Shown piece by piece: positions 1 to 7,217 of a DNA stretch of 64,000 bases. Below the pieces are notes generated by a model. The model was not told the DNA's origin. It searched no databases and saw nothing but the letters and a program-made list of their open reading frames with translations. The translations under genes were made by a program, and so were the position numbers. Position 1 is the first letter of the stretch; every line of letters begins with the position of its first letter. The stretch lies in assembly GCA_947497945.1 (NCBI GenBank), contig CANMIP010000028.1, positions 24,460 through 88,459 of the forward strand, written 5' to 3'. This DNA comes from an uncultured Tropicimonas sp. Its GTDB lineage: Bacteria; Pseudomonadota; Alphaproteobacteria; Rhodobacterales; Rhodobacteraceae.

Positions 1-619
1 CTGTCAACTGACCGAGCGCGAACCACAGGGTCGCGGCGATCAGGGTTGCCGATATGGCGAAGGTTGCAAAGGCTATCCAGCCGATCTGGTAGGGTGGATG
101 GTGAAAGCGGGTGACGACATTCAGCCACTCGTCCTCCGCCAACGCGACCGAGATTGTCATTTCCACGGAAGAGATTTGAACATCGCGCATTGCCATGTGC
201 ATCCGGGCCATTTCCGCAGGCATGCCCGCCATGGGCGGCATGGCATCCGAGATCCGGTGAAGCTCGACCCGGACTTCCGGCGCTGGATCCTGCCGGATCT
301 GAGAGGCGATCTGCGCGGCGGCCCGACCGCCGCCGTCATGGTCCAGATGATCGACCGTCGGAGCGCGGTCGAGCGTGAAGCGCACCAGGGGAGAATTGGC
401 GGCCTGAATGATCGCCGGCCTGAGTTCCTCGGGCGCTTCGACAATCAGGCTTGCCACATTTGCCGCCCGGCTTGCCGCTTCCTGCCCGAGCGCCGCCTGC
501 ACCGCCAGTTCGCGTTCGTCGGCAAAAAGCCAGACGGACAACCCTTGCGCCACGGCCAGCGTCAGCAACATAAGCAGCAGCAACTGCCCGCGCAGCGATC
601 CGGGAAGAAACTGTCTCAT
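1..619 (-). CDS. Sensor histidine kinase, N-terminal part (runs off the left edge)
   Basis: Partial gene; only the first ~206 residues are present. The start ATG overlaps the stop of the upstream response regulator as ATGA, so the two form a translationally coupled two-component pair. The visible part has an N-terminal membrane segment (about residues 10-30), a periplasmic sensor region rich in Met and His in its middle, and a second membrane segment just before the window edge. HAMP, dimerisation and ATPase domains would lie outside the window. The adjacent genes for Met-rich exported proteins and copper handling suggest metal or envelope-stress sensing, but this is an inference from position. 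Confidence 0.8.
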   Translation of the reverse strand, partial: MRQFLPGSLRGQLLLLMLLTLAVAQGLSVWLFADERELAVQAALGQEAASRAANVASLIVEAPEELRPAIIQAANSPLVRFTLDRAPTVDHLDHDGGGRAAAQIASQIRQDPAPEVRVELHRISDAMPPMAGMPAEMARMHMAMRDVQISSVEMTISVALAEDEWLNVVTRFHHPPYQIGWIAFATFAISATLIAATLWFALGQLT

Positions 620-1338
620 TTCTCGACCCTCACATCGGTAGCGAGGCTGTAGCCGCCGCCACGCACGGTTGTGATGATCTCGGGGCGCGACAGGTCAATC
701 TCGATCTTCTTGCGCAACCGGCTCACCTGGTTGTCGATCGTCCGGTCGAAAACCTGCGCCGTGCGCCCTGAGGTGAGGTCCAAGAGCTGATCCCGGCTAA
801 GTACGAAACGGGGCCGTTCGAGGAACACGGTCAGGAGCTTGAACTCGGCAGTGGTCAGATGCGCCGCGCGGCCGTCCTCGTGGAGCAACTCCTGCCTGTC
901 GGTATCGAGCGTCCAGCCGGCGAACAGGACCCGGTGGCTCGTGAGCGTGCCCGCCGTCGGCACTGCCCGCCCGGCCCGGCGCAGGATCGCCTTGATGCGC
1001 GCCAGCAGCTCGCGCGGGTTGAAGGGCTTGGGCAGGTAGTCGTCGGCACCCACTTCCAGCCCGATGATACGGTCCGTCTCCTCGCCCATCGCCGTCAGCA
1101 TCAGGATCGGGACGGTTCCCTGCGCGGATAGGCGGCGGCAGACCGAGATCCCGTCCTCGCCCGGCATCATCACATCGAGCACGATCAGGTCGAACCGACC
1201 TGTCCGCAGTTTCTCATCCATCTCCACGGCATCGCGCGCCACACTCGTGCGCATCCCGTTTCGCTCCAGATAGCGGCTTACGGCGTCGCGGATGTCACGG
1301 TGATCGTCGACAATCAGGATGTTCGGTTCATCTGTCAT
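616..1338 (-). CDS. OmpR-family response regulator
   Basis: A 240-residue two-domain regulator. The receiver domain (about 5-118) has the acidic pair DD near residues 11-12, the phosphoacceptor Asp near 55 in VLDVMMPG, and the conserved Lys in LPKPFNP. The C-terminal winged helix (about 140-235) ends with the typical RGGGY motif of OmpR/PhoB proteins. I chose the ATG at 1338 over an upstream TTG at 1365 because homology begins right after it. It is transcribed divergently from the EF-hand gene at 1512 and would be a plausible regulator of that operon. The cognate kinase follows with an ATGA overlap. Confidence 0.9.
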   Translation of the reverse strand: MTDEPNILIVDDHRDIRDAVSRYLERNGMRTSVARDAVEMDEKLRTGRFDLIVLDVMMPGEDGISVCRRLSAQGTVPILMLTAMGEETDRIIGLEVGADDYLPKPFNPRELLARIKAILRRAGRAVPTAGTLTSHRVLFAGWTLDTDRQELLHEDGRAAHLTTAEFKLLTVFLERPRFVLSRDQLLDLTSGRTAQVFDRTIDNQVSRLRKKIEIDLSRPEIITTVRGGGYSLATDVRVEK

Positions 1339-1407
1339 TGGTCTTGAGTATCGTATTTTCGCCAAGACCCGCGAGGGATTTGGTCACGTTCCGTATGAAA
1401 CGCCCAT

Positions 1408-1458
1408 TCTGCGACAAACGGATACAAAAATGCCGAAATCCGGGATCGTCCTGCGACA
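1408..1458. promoter_or_regulatory. Divergent promoter region with a 9-bp direct repeat
   Basis: The 170-bp gap between the response regulator and the EF-hand gene contains YCTGCGACA twice, at 1408-1416 and 1450-1458 in the same orientation and 42 bp apart. OmpR-family regulators bind direct repeats, so these could be operator half-sites. The spacing is long for a single dimer site, so this is only a candidate. Confidence 0.25.
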
Positions 1459-1511
1459 GTCGCCGCCCAGATTGGTCTCATCCGAAGAATGACAACCAAT
1501 GAGGATAGGTC

Positions 1512-2162
1512 ATGAAACGCACTACGAAACTCTCCCTCGCCCTGCTCGCCGTAACCGCAATCGGCGCGGCAATCGCTGCACCGGTTCTGGCGCATGGTCT
1601 GCAGGGCAATGGCTGGATGCAGGGCGGTCAACATGCGCCCGGTGCGATGATGGGTGGTAAGGGCGGCCCCGGTACGATGGGTCAGGCTGGCCCCGGCATG
1701 ATGGGGAAAGGCGGCCCCGGCGGCATGATGGGTGACCCTGCGATGATGCAGCAGATGATGCAGATGCATCAGCAGATGGGCGGCATGATGGGCCAGATGG
1801 GTGGTCCGGGCATGATGGGCAGCACGGGAATGATGGGTGGCCTGTTCGGTGAGTTCGACACCGATGGCGACGGCACCGTGTCGGCCGAGGAAGCGCATGC
1901 GGGCTTGCAGGCCCGGCTTGAGAGTTTCGACGCAGATGGCGACGGAACGCTGTCGCTCGAAGAGTTCGAAAGCCTGCATTCGGATGTGATCCGCGGCAGC
2001 GTTGTGGACCGGTTCCAGGCGCTCGACGAGGACGGCGACGGCAAAGTAACGGCGGATGAAATCACCGCGCCGGCCGATCACTTTGCCCTGATGCAGTCGA
2101 TGCACCAGGCGGGCGGCGTGGCTGGCGACGACGCGCCGGAAGGAACAGAAGAAGCCAACTGA
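1512..2162 (+). CDS. Exported Met/Gly-rich protein with EF-hand repeats
   Basis: 216 residues with a clear Sec signal peptide (cleavage likely after the Ala-rich segment near residue 27). Residues about 30-115 are low complexity, rich in Gly, Met and Pro (repeated GPGMMG/MMQQM units), resembling Met-rich copper-binding segments. The C-terminal half carries three EF-hand loops with the DxDxDG pattern: FDTDGDGTVSAEE, FDADGDGTLSLEE and LDEDGDGKVTADE. Calcium binding by the EF-hands is expected from the family; copper or silver binding by the Met-rich part is an inference. It leads a run of small exported and membrane proteins and is divergent from a two-component system. SD-like AGGA precedes the ATG. 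Confidence 0.8.
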   Translation: MKRTTKLSLALLAVTAIGAAIAAPVLAHGLQGNGWMQGGQHAPGAMMGGKGGPGTMGQAGPGMMGKGGPGGMMGDPAMMQQMMQMHQQMGGMMGQMGGPGMMGSTGMMGGLFGEFDTDGDGTVSAEEAHAGLQARLESFDADGDGTLSLEEFESLHSDVIRGSVVDRFQALDEDGDGKVTADEITAPADHFALMQSMHQAGGVAGDDAPEGTEEAN

Positions 2163-2168
2163 TCCAAC

Positions 2169-2199
2169 GGGTGGGCGGCTTGAAGGACGCCGCCCACCC
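2169..2199. repeat. Intercistronic perfect hairpin, 11-bp arms
   Basis: Arms GGGTGGGCGGC (2169-2179) and GCCGCCCACCC (2189-2199) are perfect inverted repeats around a 9-nt loop, directly after the EF-hand gene stop. No T-run follows on the plus strand, so this is more likely an mRNA-stability or partial-attenuation hairpin than a strong intrinsic terminator. Confidence 0.6.
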
Positions 2200-2232
2200 A
2201 AACCGAAATTCCGTGCAACAAGGAGACGAAAC

Positions 2233-2550
2233 ATGACGACCATCGGAAAACGCGTCCTCGTCGCGATGGCCGCATTCGCGATCCCGTCCCTCGCCCTGGC
2301 GCATGGCCCCGGACCGGGCAACGGGCCGGAAGGACAGTTCCAGAACGGAACCCCGCCCTGCGCAGGCACCACCAACGGCCAGACGCCCTGCGGGGGCGTT
2401 CCCGGGGCTGGTCCGAACGGTGCCGGAATGCCGGGACCCGGCTACGGGCATGGGCCGCAGATGATGCAAGGCTATGGCATGACGCCAGGACAGGGCCAAG
2501 GCTCGCAGAACGGCCGGCAAGTTGGTCCCGGACGGAACTGGCGAAACTGA
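2233..2550 (+). CDS. Small exported Gly/Pro-rich protein
   Basis: 105 residues with an N-terminal signal peptide ending in ALA-HG near residue 22-25. The mature part is almost entirely Gly, Pro, Gln, Asn and His with two Cys (PPCAGTT and TPCGGV), and has no recognisable domain. The ATG follows an AAGGAGACGAAAC Shine-Dalgarno region. It sits between the EF-hand protein and a tiny membrane protein on the same strand and shares the GPG-rich composition of the former. A periplasmic metal-buffering role is possible, but I do not recognise the family. Confidence 0.6.
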   Translation: MTTIGKRVLVAMAAFAIPSLALAHGPGPGNGPEGQFQNGTPPCAGTTNGQTPCGGVPGAGPNGAGMPGPGYGHGPQMMQGYGMTPGQGQGSQNGRQVGPGRNWRN

Positions 2551-2590
2551 ACCGAGAATACCGCTCGCATCAATGTGAAAGGAATGAGCC

Positions 2591-2707
2591 ATGATGGGTG
2601 GATATGGATATGGTGTTGGCATGGGCTTCGGCGCGATCTGGATGGTGCTGGTCATCATCGTGACGCTGCTCGCCATACTCGCGCTGGCCAAATACCTGGC
2701 GAAATAG
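2591..2707 (+). CDS. 38-residue single-pass membrane peptide
   Basis: A short ORF starting ATGATGGGTGG with an AAAGGA Shine-Dalgarno about 8 nt upstream. The protein is a Gly/Tyr-rich N-terminus (MMGGYGYGVG) followed by one hydrophobic helix (about residues 12-33) and a short basic tail. It lies in tight order between the Gly-rich exported protein and the DUF302 gene. Similar tiny membrane proteins are common in copper-resistance loci, but no function is assigned. Confidence 0.55.
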   Translation: MMGGYGYGVGMGFGAIWMVLVIIVTLLAILALAKYLAK

Positions 2708-2740
2708 CGCCAGAGCCAAACTGAAAAAAGGAATGATCCG

Positions 2741-3127
2741 ATGAGCTACACCGTCGACAGATTTTTCGCCGGGGCCGATTTCGAAGAAATCGACGCCCGT
2801 CTGCGCAGCGCGCTGGCCGACAAGGGCTTCGGCGTACTGACCGAAATCGACGTCAAGGCGACGATGAAGAAGAAAATCGACGCCGATATGGAGCCCTATC
2901 GCATCCTCGGTGCCTGCAATCCGAACATGGCGTGGCAGGCAATCGGCATGGAACCGCGCGTGGGCGCGATGTTGCCCTGCAACGTGATCCTGCGGGCTGT
3001 CGAGGGCGGCGTGGAGGTCAGCGCTATCGATCCGGAAGCCTCCATGCAGGCGATCGACAATGAAGACCTCAAACAGGTCGCCGGCCAGGTGCGTGAACTT
3101 CTGCGGAGCGCGCTGGAGGCGATATGA
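2741..3127 (+). CDS. DUF302 domain protein
   Basis: 128 residues, one DUF302 domain over nearly the whole length, with the characteristic YRILGACNP and LLPCNV-type motifs (here MLPCNVIL). No signal peptide, so probably cytoplasmic. Two conserved Cys lie in those motifs (near 59 and 80). The family has no firmly assigned function; it often accompanies metal or redox genes. Its last codons overlap the start of the cytochrome gene at 3124 (ATGA overlap), indicating one operon. Confidence 0.85.
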   Translation: MSYTVDRFFAGADFEEIDARLRSALADKGFGVLTEIDVKATMKKKIDADMEPYRILGACNPNMAWQAIGMEPRVGAMLPCNVILRAVEGGVEVSAIDPEASMQAIDNEDLKQVAGQVRELLRSALEAI

Positions 3128-3651
3128 CACCGGAAGACGAAAGGCGGAGCACCCGCTGGGAGGTCTATGCCCTTGGGGCCCTCGCCATCTTTATTGTGAT
3201 CTTCGGTCTGTCAGATCTTGCCGGATGGACTGGATCCGGGCGGTCACAATGGCCGGCCGAGTTCGAGAGCAACGGGGAAAGGATCTATTTCACCGGCACC
3301 TCCGAGAGCGGGCAGGCAATCCGGTCTTTCGGTGGCAACCAGCACAACCTGATGATGCGCGGCAATGCCTGCGTGGCCTGTCATGGCGCGGACCGGGAAG
3401 GCGACCGTCTCTTCATGAGCTTCTGGCAATCCGCCCCCGCGATCACCCCGGAGGCGCTTGCGGGCGATCATGGCGATGACGGCCATGCCCACGACGCCTA
3501 TGACCAAGCATCCCTTTCCCGCGCTCTCGCAGATGGTGTTCGTCCGGACGGCTCGACGATCGGGGCAGACATGCCGCGCTGGCAGCTTTCCGGTGCGGAC
3601 ATGCAGGACCTGGTAACCTATCTGTTGCCGGATTCGACGGACGAGCACTGA
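3124..3651 (+). CDS. Membrane-anchored c-type cytochrome
   Basis: 175 residues. An N-terminal hydrophobic segment (about 15-34) anchors or exports the protein. A single heme-attachment motif CVACH at 83-87 lies in a class I cytochrome c fold, and a Met in GADMPRW near the C-terminus is a likely axial ligand. Several His (HDDGHAHDAYD-like segment around residue 118-127) may bind metal. ATGA overlap with the DUF302 gene and direct abutment with the next gene place it in the same operon. The electron partner is unknown. Confidence 0.85.
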   Translation: MTPEDERRSTRWEVYALGALAIFIVIFGLSDLAGWTGSGRSQWPAEFESNGERIYFTGTSESGQAIRSFGGNQHNLMMRGNACVACHGADREGDRLFMSFWQSAPAITPEALAGDHGDDGHAHDAYDQASLSRALADGVRPDGSTIGADMPRWQLSGADMQDLVTYLLPDSTDEH

Positions 3652-4455
3652 ATGCCGCCGCCCAAAGGAATACTCAACGCCGAAATCCGCAAATCGCGGC
3701 GGTGGAAGGTCGCACTTGGGCTCGGCGTTGCCGCGCTTCTCGCGATCGTTGCCTTGTCTGTCTTCGAGAAACTGCCACTCCTTGAAACTGTCCAGAGCCT
3801 CGACGCCGAGTCCTTGCATGAAATGATCGCCCGTGCGGGCCTCTGGGGGCCATTGCTGATTGTCGTCCTCATGGTCGTGGCCGTCGTCGCAAGTCCGCTC
3901 CCGAGCGCACCGATCGCGCTTGCGGCCGGAGCGACCTACGGGCACCTGATGGGCAGTCTCTATGTCCTGACAGGTGCGGAACTTGGTGCTCTGATCGCCT
4001 TTCTGATCGCCCGCCGTGTCGGTCGGGGGGCGCTGCAACGCTGGTTCGGTGACAGGCTCGACATAGGGTTACTCGGCTCGCAGACCGCCCTGACCTATAC
4101 CGTCTTCGTCACCCGTCTGATGCCCTTCATCTCCTTCGATCTGGTCAGCTATGCCGCTGGCCTGTCGTCGATCTCTTTCTGGCGTTTCGGCCTGGCAACG
4201 CTTGCCGGGATCGCACCTGCCAGCTTCCTGCTGGCGCATTTCGGGGACGTGGCGACGCAACAGGAAAACATCCCCACGGTCTGGATCGCGCTCGCGCTCG
4301 GGCTGGCGACCGGCATACCTCTCTTGGTCTGGGCGCTGCGCCGGGTTGCAAAGCGGCTTGCAGGCACGTCGGCACCTGACGTAAACTCGAACGATCCGGT
4401 TCTCCCGCAAGGCACAAAGTGCCGGGAGATGAAAAGGGAATTCGGAGGGATGTAA
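3652..4455 (+). CDS. TVP38/TMEM64 family (VTT/DedA-like) membrane protein
   Basis: 267 residues with five to six predicted membrane segments and the family core around ASPLPSAPIALAAGATYG (about residues 81-100), followed by GAELGALIAFLIARRVGRG. Related proteins are polytopic inner-membrane proteins implicated in lipid or ion transport. The start codon immediately follows the cytochrome stop. Its last ~20 codons (from about 4394) are also the 5' part of the cobalamin riboswitch, so the C-terminal tail after VNSND may not be functionally constrained. Confidence 0.85.
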   Translation: MPPPKGILNAEIRKSRRWKVALGLGVAALLAIVALSVFEKLPLLETVQSLDAESLHEMIARAGLWGPLLIVVLMVVAVVASPLPSAPIALAAGATYGHLMGSLYVLTGAELGALIAFLIARRVGRGALQRWFGDRLDIGLLGSQTALTYTVFVTRLMPFISFDLVSYAAGLSSISFWRFGLATLAGIAPASFLLAHFGDVATQQENIPTVWIALALGLATGIPLLVWALRRVAKRLAGTSAPDVNSNDPVLPQGTKCREMKREFGGM

Positions 4456-4586
4456 CCCAATGCGGGGCACCCGACCGAAGCCGCCCCCGCGACTGTCCGC
4501 GGCGAGTACGGGCCGAACATGCCACTTGCACCACGCAGGGAAGGCCGGACCGCACGATGACCCGCCAGCCAGGAGACCTGCCGGTA
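4394..4586 (+). promoter_or_regulatory. Cobalamin (B12) riboswitch upstream of cbtB
   Basis: The conserved blocks occur in order: a P2-type stem CTCCCG/CGGGAG followed by AAAAGGGAA (about 4433-4441), GCCGCCCCCGCGACTGT (about 4481-4497), GCCACTT (about 4521), GGGAAGG (about 4538) and the terminal GCCAGGAGACCTGCC (4568-4582). This is the AdoCbl aptamer (B12 box) signature. The 5' end lies inside the preceding ORF. Downstream genes are cbtB-cbtA, a known B12-controlled cobalt uptake pair. High cobalamin would be expected to shut expression off. Confidence 0.93.
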
Positions 4587-4633
4587 TATCGCAACTCGAA
4601 TGCCGTCGGGTGTGACGGCACATGGAGACCAAC

Positions 4634-4810
4634 ATGATCGTATCGCGTCAAACCATCCTTGCCGGCGGCATTTCCAGCCGTTCGGTCGCCGTTTTCCTCT
4701 GCGGCGTCCTCGGGCTTGGAATCCTCACCCTTGCAGGAAACGTTCAGGCCGCCTCGTTGCACAATGCGGCGCATGATGTGCGCCACGCCAACGGCTTCGC
4801 CTGCCACTGA
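4634..4810 (+). CDS. cbtB: CbtB-type cobalt transporter subunit
   Basis: 58 residues, one hydrophobic helix (about 12-36) followed by a His-rich tail HNAAHDVRHANGFACH at the extreme C-terminus, the CbtB hallmark and probable Co2+-binding site. I chose the ATG at 4634 rather than 4622 because GGAG lies 6 nt upstream of it. It is controlled by the cobalamin riboswitch just upstream and followed 4 nt later by cbtA. CbtAB are thought to import cobalt for B12 synthesis. Confidence 0.88.
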   Translation: MIVSRQTILAGGISSRSVAVFLCGVLGLGILTLAGNVQAASLHNAAHDVRHANGFACH

Positions 4811-4814
4811 TCCC

Positions 4815-5498
4815 ATGATCCTGAAAACAGTGACCGGCGGCATAGTCGCTGGCGCTGCGGCGGGCCTGTTCGCAGGCCTGCTGCAGCTCGCCTTCGTGCA
4901 GCCCGTTCTGCTGCACGCCGAACTCTACGAATCCGGCCAACTGGTGCATTTCGGTGCCGAAACACCGGCCGCACTGGCGACGTGGCCGGGGATCGACCCT
5001 GCGCGGGACGGGCTGAGCCTGCTTTTCTCCATGCTGGTCTATACTGGCTACGGGCTGCTTCTTACCGCTGCGATTATGCTGTCGAGGGACGAAGGTAGCT
5101 GGATTTCCTGGCGCGAAGGGTTGGTCTGGGGTGTGTGTGGTTTCATCGCCGCGCATCTCGCCCCCGCCTATTCGCTTCCTCCCGAAGTGCCCGGCGTGGC
5201 CTATGTCGACGTTGGCCCGCGGCAGGCCTGGTGGGCGGCCACCATCGCGGCGACGGCGGCTGCGCTCTGGCTGCTGGCCTTCGCGCGTCGTCCATGGGCA
5301 CCCCTTCTGGCGGTGGCGCTGCTTGCGGCCCCGCATGTGATCGGCGCCCCGCAGCCCGACAGTTTCGAAGGCCCGGTGCCGCCCGAACTGGCTGCGCTCT
5401 TCGCTGCCCGCGCACTTGGCACGGGACTTGCCGCCTGGGCCGCCCTCGGCGTGGCGGTCGCGCTCCTCGGGAGGGGTCAATCGACCGACAATCGGTGA
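4815..5498 (+). CDS. cbtA: CbtA-type cobalt transporter
   Basis: 227 residues with about five predicted membrane helices, beginning MILKTVTGGIVAGAAAGLFAG and containing the CbtA-typical QLAFVQPVLLHAELYE segment and His-containing AAHLAPAYSLPPEVPG loop. The ATG at 4815 follows the cbtB stop by 4 nt; a longer in-frame reading from 4659 is out of frame over cbtB and is not used. Function: cobalt uptake with CbtB, repressed by cobalamin through the upstream riboswitch. Confidence 0.88.
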   Translation: MILKTVTGGIVAGAAAGLFAGLLQLAFVQPVLLHAELYESGQLVHFGAETPAALATWPGIDPARDGLSLLFSMLVYTGYGLLLTAAIMLSRDEGSWISWREGLVWGVCGFIAAHLAPAYSLPPEVPGVAYVDVGPRQAWWAATIAATAAALWLLAFARRPWAPLLAVALLAAPHVIGAPQPDSFEGPVPPELAALFAARALGTGLAAWAALGVAVALLGRGQSTDNR

Positions 5499-5552
5499 AC
5501 GCCATCGGCAGTGGCTCGACCATGACCGCCGCCGATGGCACCATAGAGCGCG

Positions 5553-6215
5553 ATGAACCGGTATTTCGCCACCGACATGCCCTCAGGGCGCTTCCTGCGC
5601 AACACGCTGGCCTTCAGCTTGTTAAGCCTGCTGCCGTTACTGTTGCTCTACATCAGCCTGACATCGGGCTTCGCGGCGCATTTGCTGCAGGGAGGCCCGG
5701 CGCTCGGGCGCTTCCTGCGACAGGTCATCACCAACGGGCTGCCCGTCGTTTTCCTGGTCAATTACCTGTCGTTCTTCCTTCTCGCGAGGGGCAGAGATCA
5801 CGAGAAAGCGCAAGCAAAACCCTTTCGCCTGATCCTCATCGACCTGTTGGCGCGGCTCGCAACCTTCATCCTGCTTCACGCCGTGATCTATGTAGCATCG
5901 GCGGGATGGTTCGGCTCGTTCGGCGGCGACCGGATGACCGCCCTGAGCGTGGTCGGCCCGACCCTCGCCCGGGCGGCCCATTTCGAGAACCTGTCAGGGG
6001 TCTATCTCTACGCGACACTCATCAGCGCGCTGCCCCTGTACACCGTCGCGATTGCGGAAGCAGCCGAAGCAGATCCGACCGGGTTTCCCGGAAAAATTAT
6101 GCACAACCTGCCAAAGCGCGCCGCCGCGATACTGATCGCGGCGGCGCTATGCGGTGTTTTCCTATTGACGTTGACCGTGTTTGCGACCGGTCTCTCCGAC
6201 CTGCTTGAGCGATAG
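5553..6215 (+). CDS. Unknown polytopic inner-membrane protein
   Basis: 220 residues with about five hydrophobic segments (near 17-40, 60-80, 95-120, 150-172 and 190-213). I do not recognise the family and see no metal-binding or catalytic motif. It follows cbtA by about 50 nt in the same direction and is convergent with the copper operon to its right. It might be expressed from the riboswitch transcript, but the spacing does not prove it. Confidence 0.7.
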   Translation: MNRYFATDMPSGRFLRNTLAFSLLSLLPLLLLYISLTSGFAAHLLQGGPALGRFLRQVITNGLPVVFLVNYLSFFLLARGRDHEKAQAKPFRLILIDLLARLATFILLHAVIYVASAGWFGSFGGDRMTALSVVGPTLARAAHFENLSGVYLYATLISALPLYTVAIAEAAEADPTGFPGKIMHNLPKRAAAILIAAALCGVFLLTLTVFATGLSDLLER

Positions 6216-6267
6216 GCCTTGTGATGTCCAGGAAAGGTGCAGGTGTTCTGCCACCCGTCCACGGCCT

Positions 6268-6732
6268 TCACTCGATCCCGTTCACGACCTGAATTTCGCG
6301 AATGTAGCTGGCGATGCGGAGGGCGTCCTGTTCGGTGACGCCGTCAATGGCTGGCATGTCGCCGAACTCCCAGTGATGCGATCGAACACCGGACAGAGCT
6401 GCACTAACGAAAGATCCATCCGGGTGATGGCCTGGTTCGTAGATCGGGTGCACGAGGGGCGGACCTGCTTCCGTTCCGCCAGCGCCCTTCGCGCCATGGC
6501 AACTGGCACAGTTCTCGTCGAAGCTGAGCTGCCCGAAATAGGCTGAAGCGCTCATCTGTTCGGGAAGGCGGATACGATCGGGGTCAGGGGCCGGAGCGGC
6601 AGCCGCAGGGCCGTGCATGCCCGGGTTGACGCGTGGCCGGGCACGATCACTATCGTCTGTCTGTGTCCATGCAACGGCGGCAACGCCGCCTGCAAGCATC
6701 GTTGCCGTAAGCGCGAGATGAAGAGGCTTCAT
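6268..6732 (-). CDS. Exported c-type cytochrome
   Basis: 154 residues with a signal peptide (about 1-22) and a single CASCH heme motif at 75-79 within a class I cytochrome c domain; a later Met in FGDMPAI is a likely axial ligand. It ends the copper ATPase operon, its ATG overlapping the stop of the preceding small gene as ATGA. Role: electron transfer in the periplasm, perhaps linked to copper oxidation or detoxification given the operon; the partner is unknown. Confidence 0.85.
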   Translation of the reverse strand: MKPLHLALTATMLAGGVAAVAWTQTDDSDRARPRVNPGMHGPAAAAPAPDPDRIRLPEQMSASAYFGQLSFDENCASCHGAKGAGGTEAGPPLVHPIYEPGHHPDGSFVSAALSGVRSHHWEFGDMPAIDGVTEQDALRIASYIREIQVVNGIE

Positions 6733-6953
6733 CCTTGGGTGTTTCCTTTTCTATCGTTGTTTTGTGGGAGACCCGTCTGGTCGGGCCGGGTTGAAGGGGG
6801 AACGAAGCGGCGCCTGCAGTTGCATCCTTGAGTGCCGGCAAGGCGTTGTTTCGTGCGTGCCTCGCTCAACGATTTCCAAGCGAAGAGTGAGAAGATTGCA
6901 GCATAGGCCGGCATCAGGGGCCACAACTCGAACAAGGGGGCCGGTTCGGTCAT
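6729..6953 (-). CDS. Small membrane protein in the copper operon
   Basis: 74 residues starting MTEPAPLFELWPLMPAYAAI; one hydrophobic helix (about 8-28) then a basic, Cys-containing tail (GCNCRRRF). The start overlaps the DUF2933 gene stop (ATGA) and the stop overlaps the cytochrome start (ATGA), strong support that it is translated. No family recognised. The C-terminal half is of unusual composition (Pro/Arg/Asn-rich) and could reflect a frameshift of a longer conserved protein. Confidence 0.6.
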   Translation of the reverse strand: MTEPAPLFELWPLMPAYAAIFSLFAWKSLSEARTKQRLAGTQGCNCRRRFVPPSTRPDQTGLPQNNDRKGNTQG

Positions 6954-7204
6954 GATTTGTCCCCTCCGGATCCATGCCCGCCATGTCCACCATGCATGAA
7001 GAAATGCATCCCCACGCAAAGCAGAAGCGGCAACCAGGCAAAGAGATTGCTGTTCAGGATCACGTCGCGGTACTCGATCCCGAGGATCAGGCCACCGCCT
7101 GCGAGTGCGGCCAGCATGAAGCGGCCATTGCGTGATTTCCAGAACGGGCGCTGTTTTGCGTCAACGTGGTGATCGGTGTGCTGGGTCGATTGATGGGCCA
7201 TCAT
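6950..7204 (-). CDS. DUF2933 family membrane protein
   Basis: 84 residues: a His-rich N-terminus (QHTDHHVD), two hydrophobic stretches (about 28-45 and 52-70) and a Gly/His-rich C-terminus with HGGHGGHG. This is the arrangement of DUF2933 proteins, which commonly follow copper P-type ATPases. Starts at either of two adjacent ATGs (7204 or 7201) behind AAGGGAG. It lies 13 nt downstream of the ATPase and is coupled to the next gene by an ATGA overlap. A copper-related membrane role is inferred from context. Confidence 0.8.
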   Translation of the reverse strand: MMAHQSTQHTDHHVDAKQRPFWKSRNGRFMLAALAGGGLILGIEYRDVILNSNLFAWLPLLLCVGMHFFMHGGHGGHGSGGDKS

Positions 7205-7217
7205 AGGGCTCCCTTCT

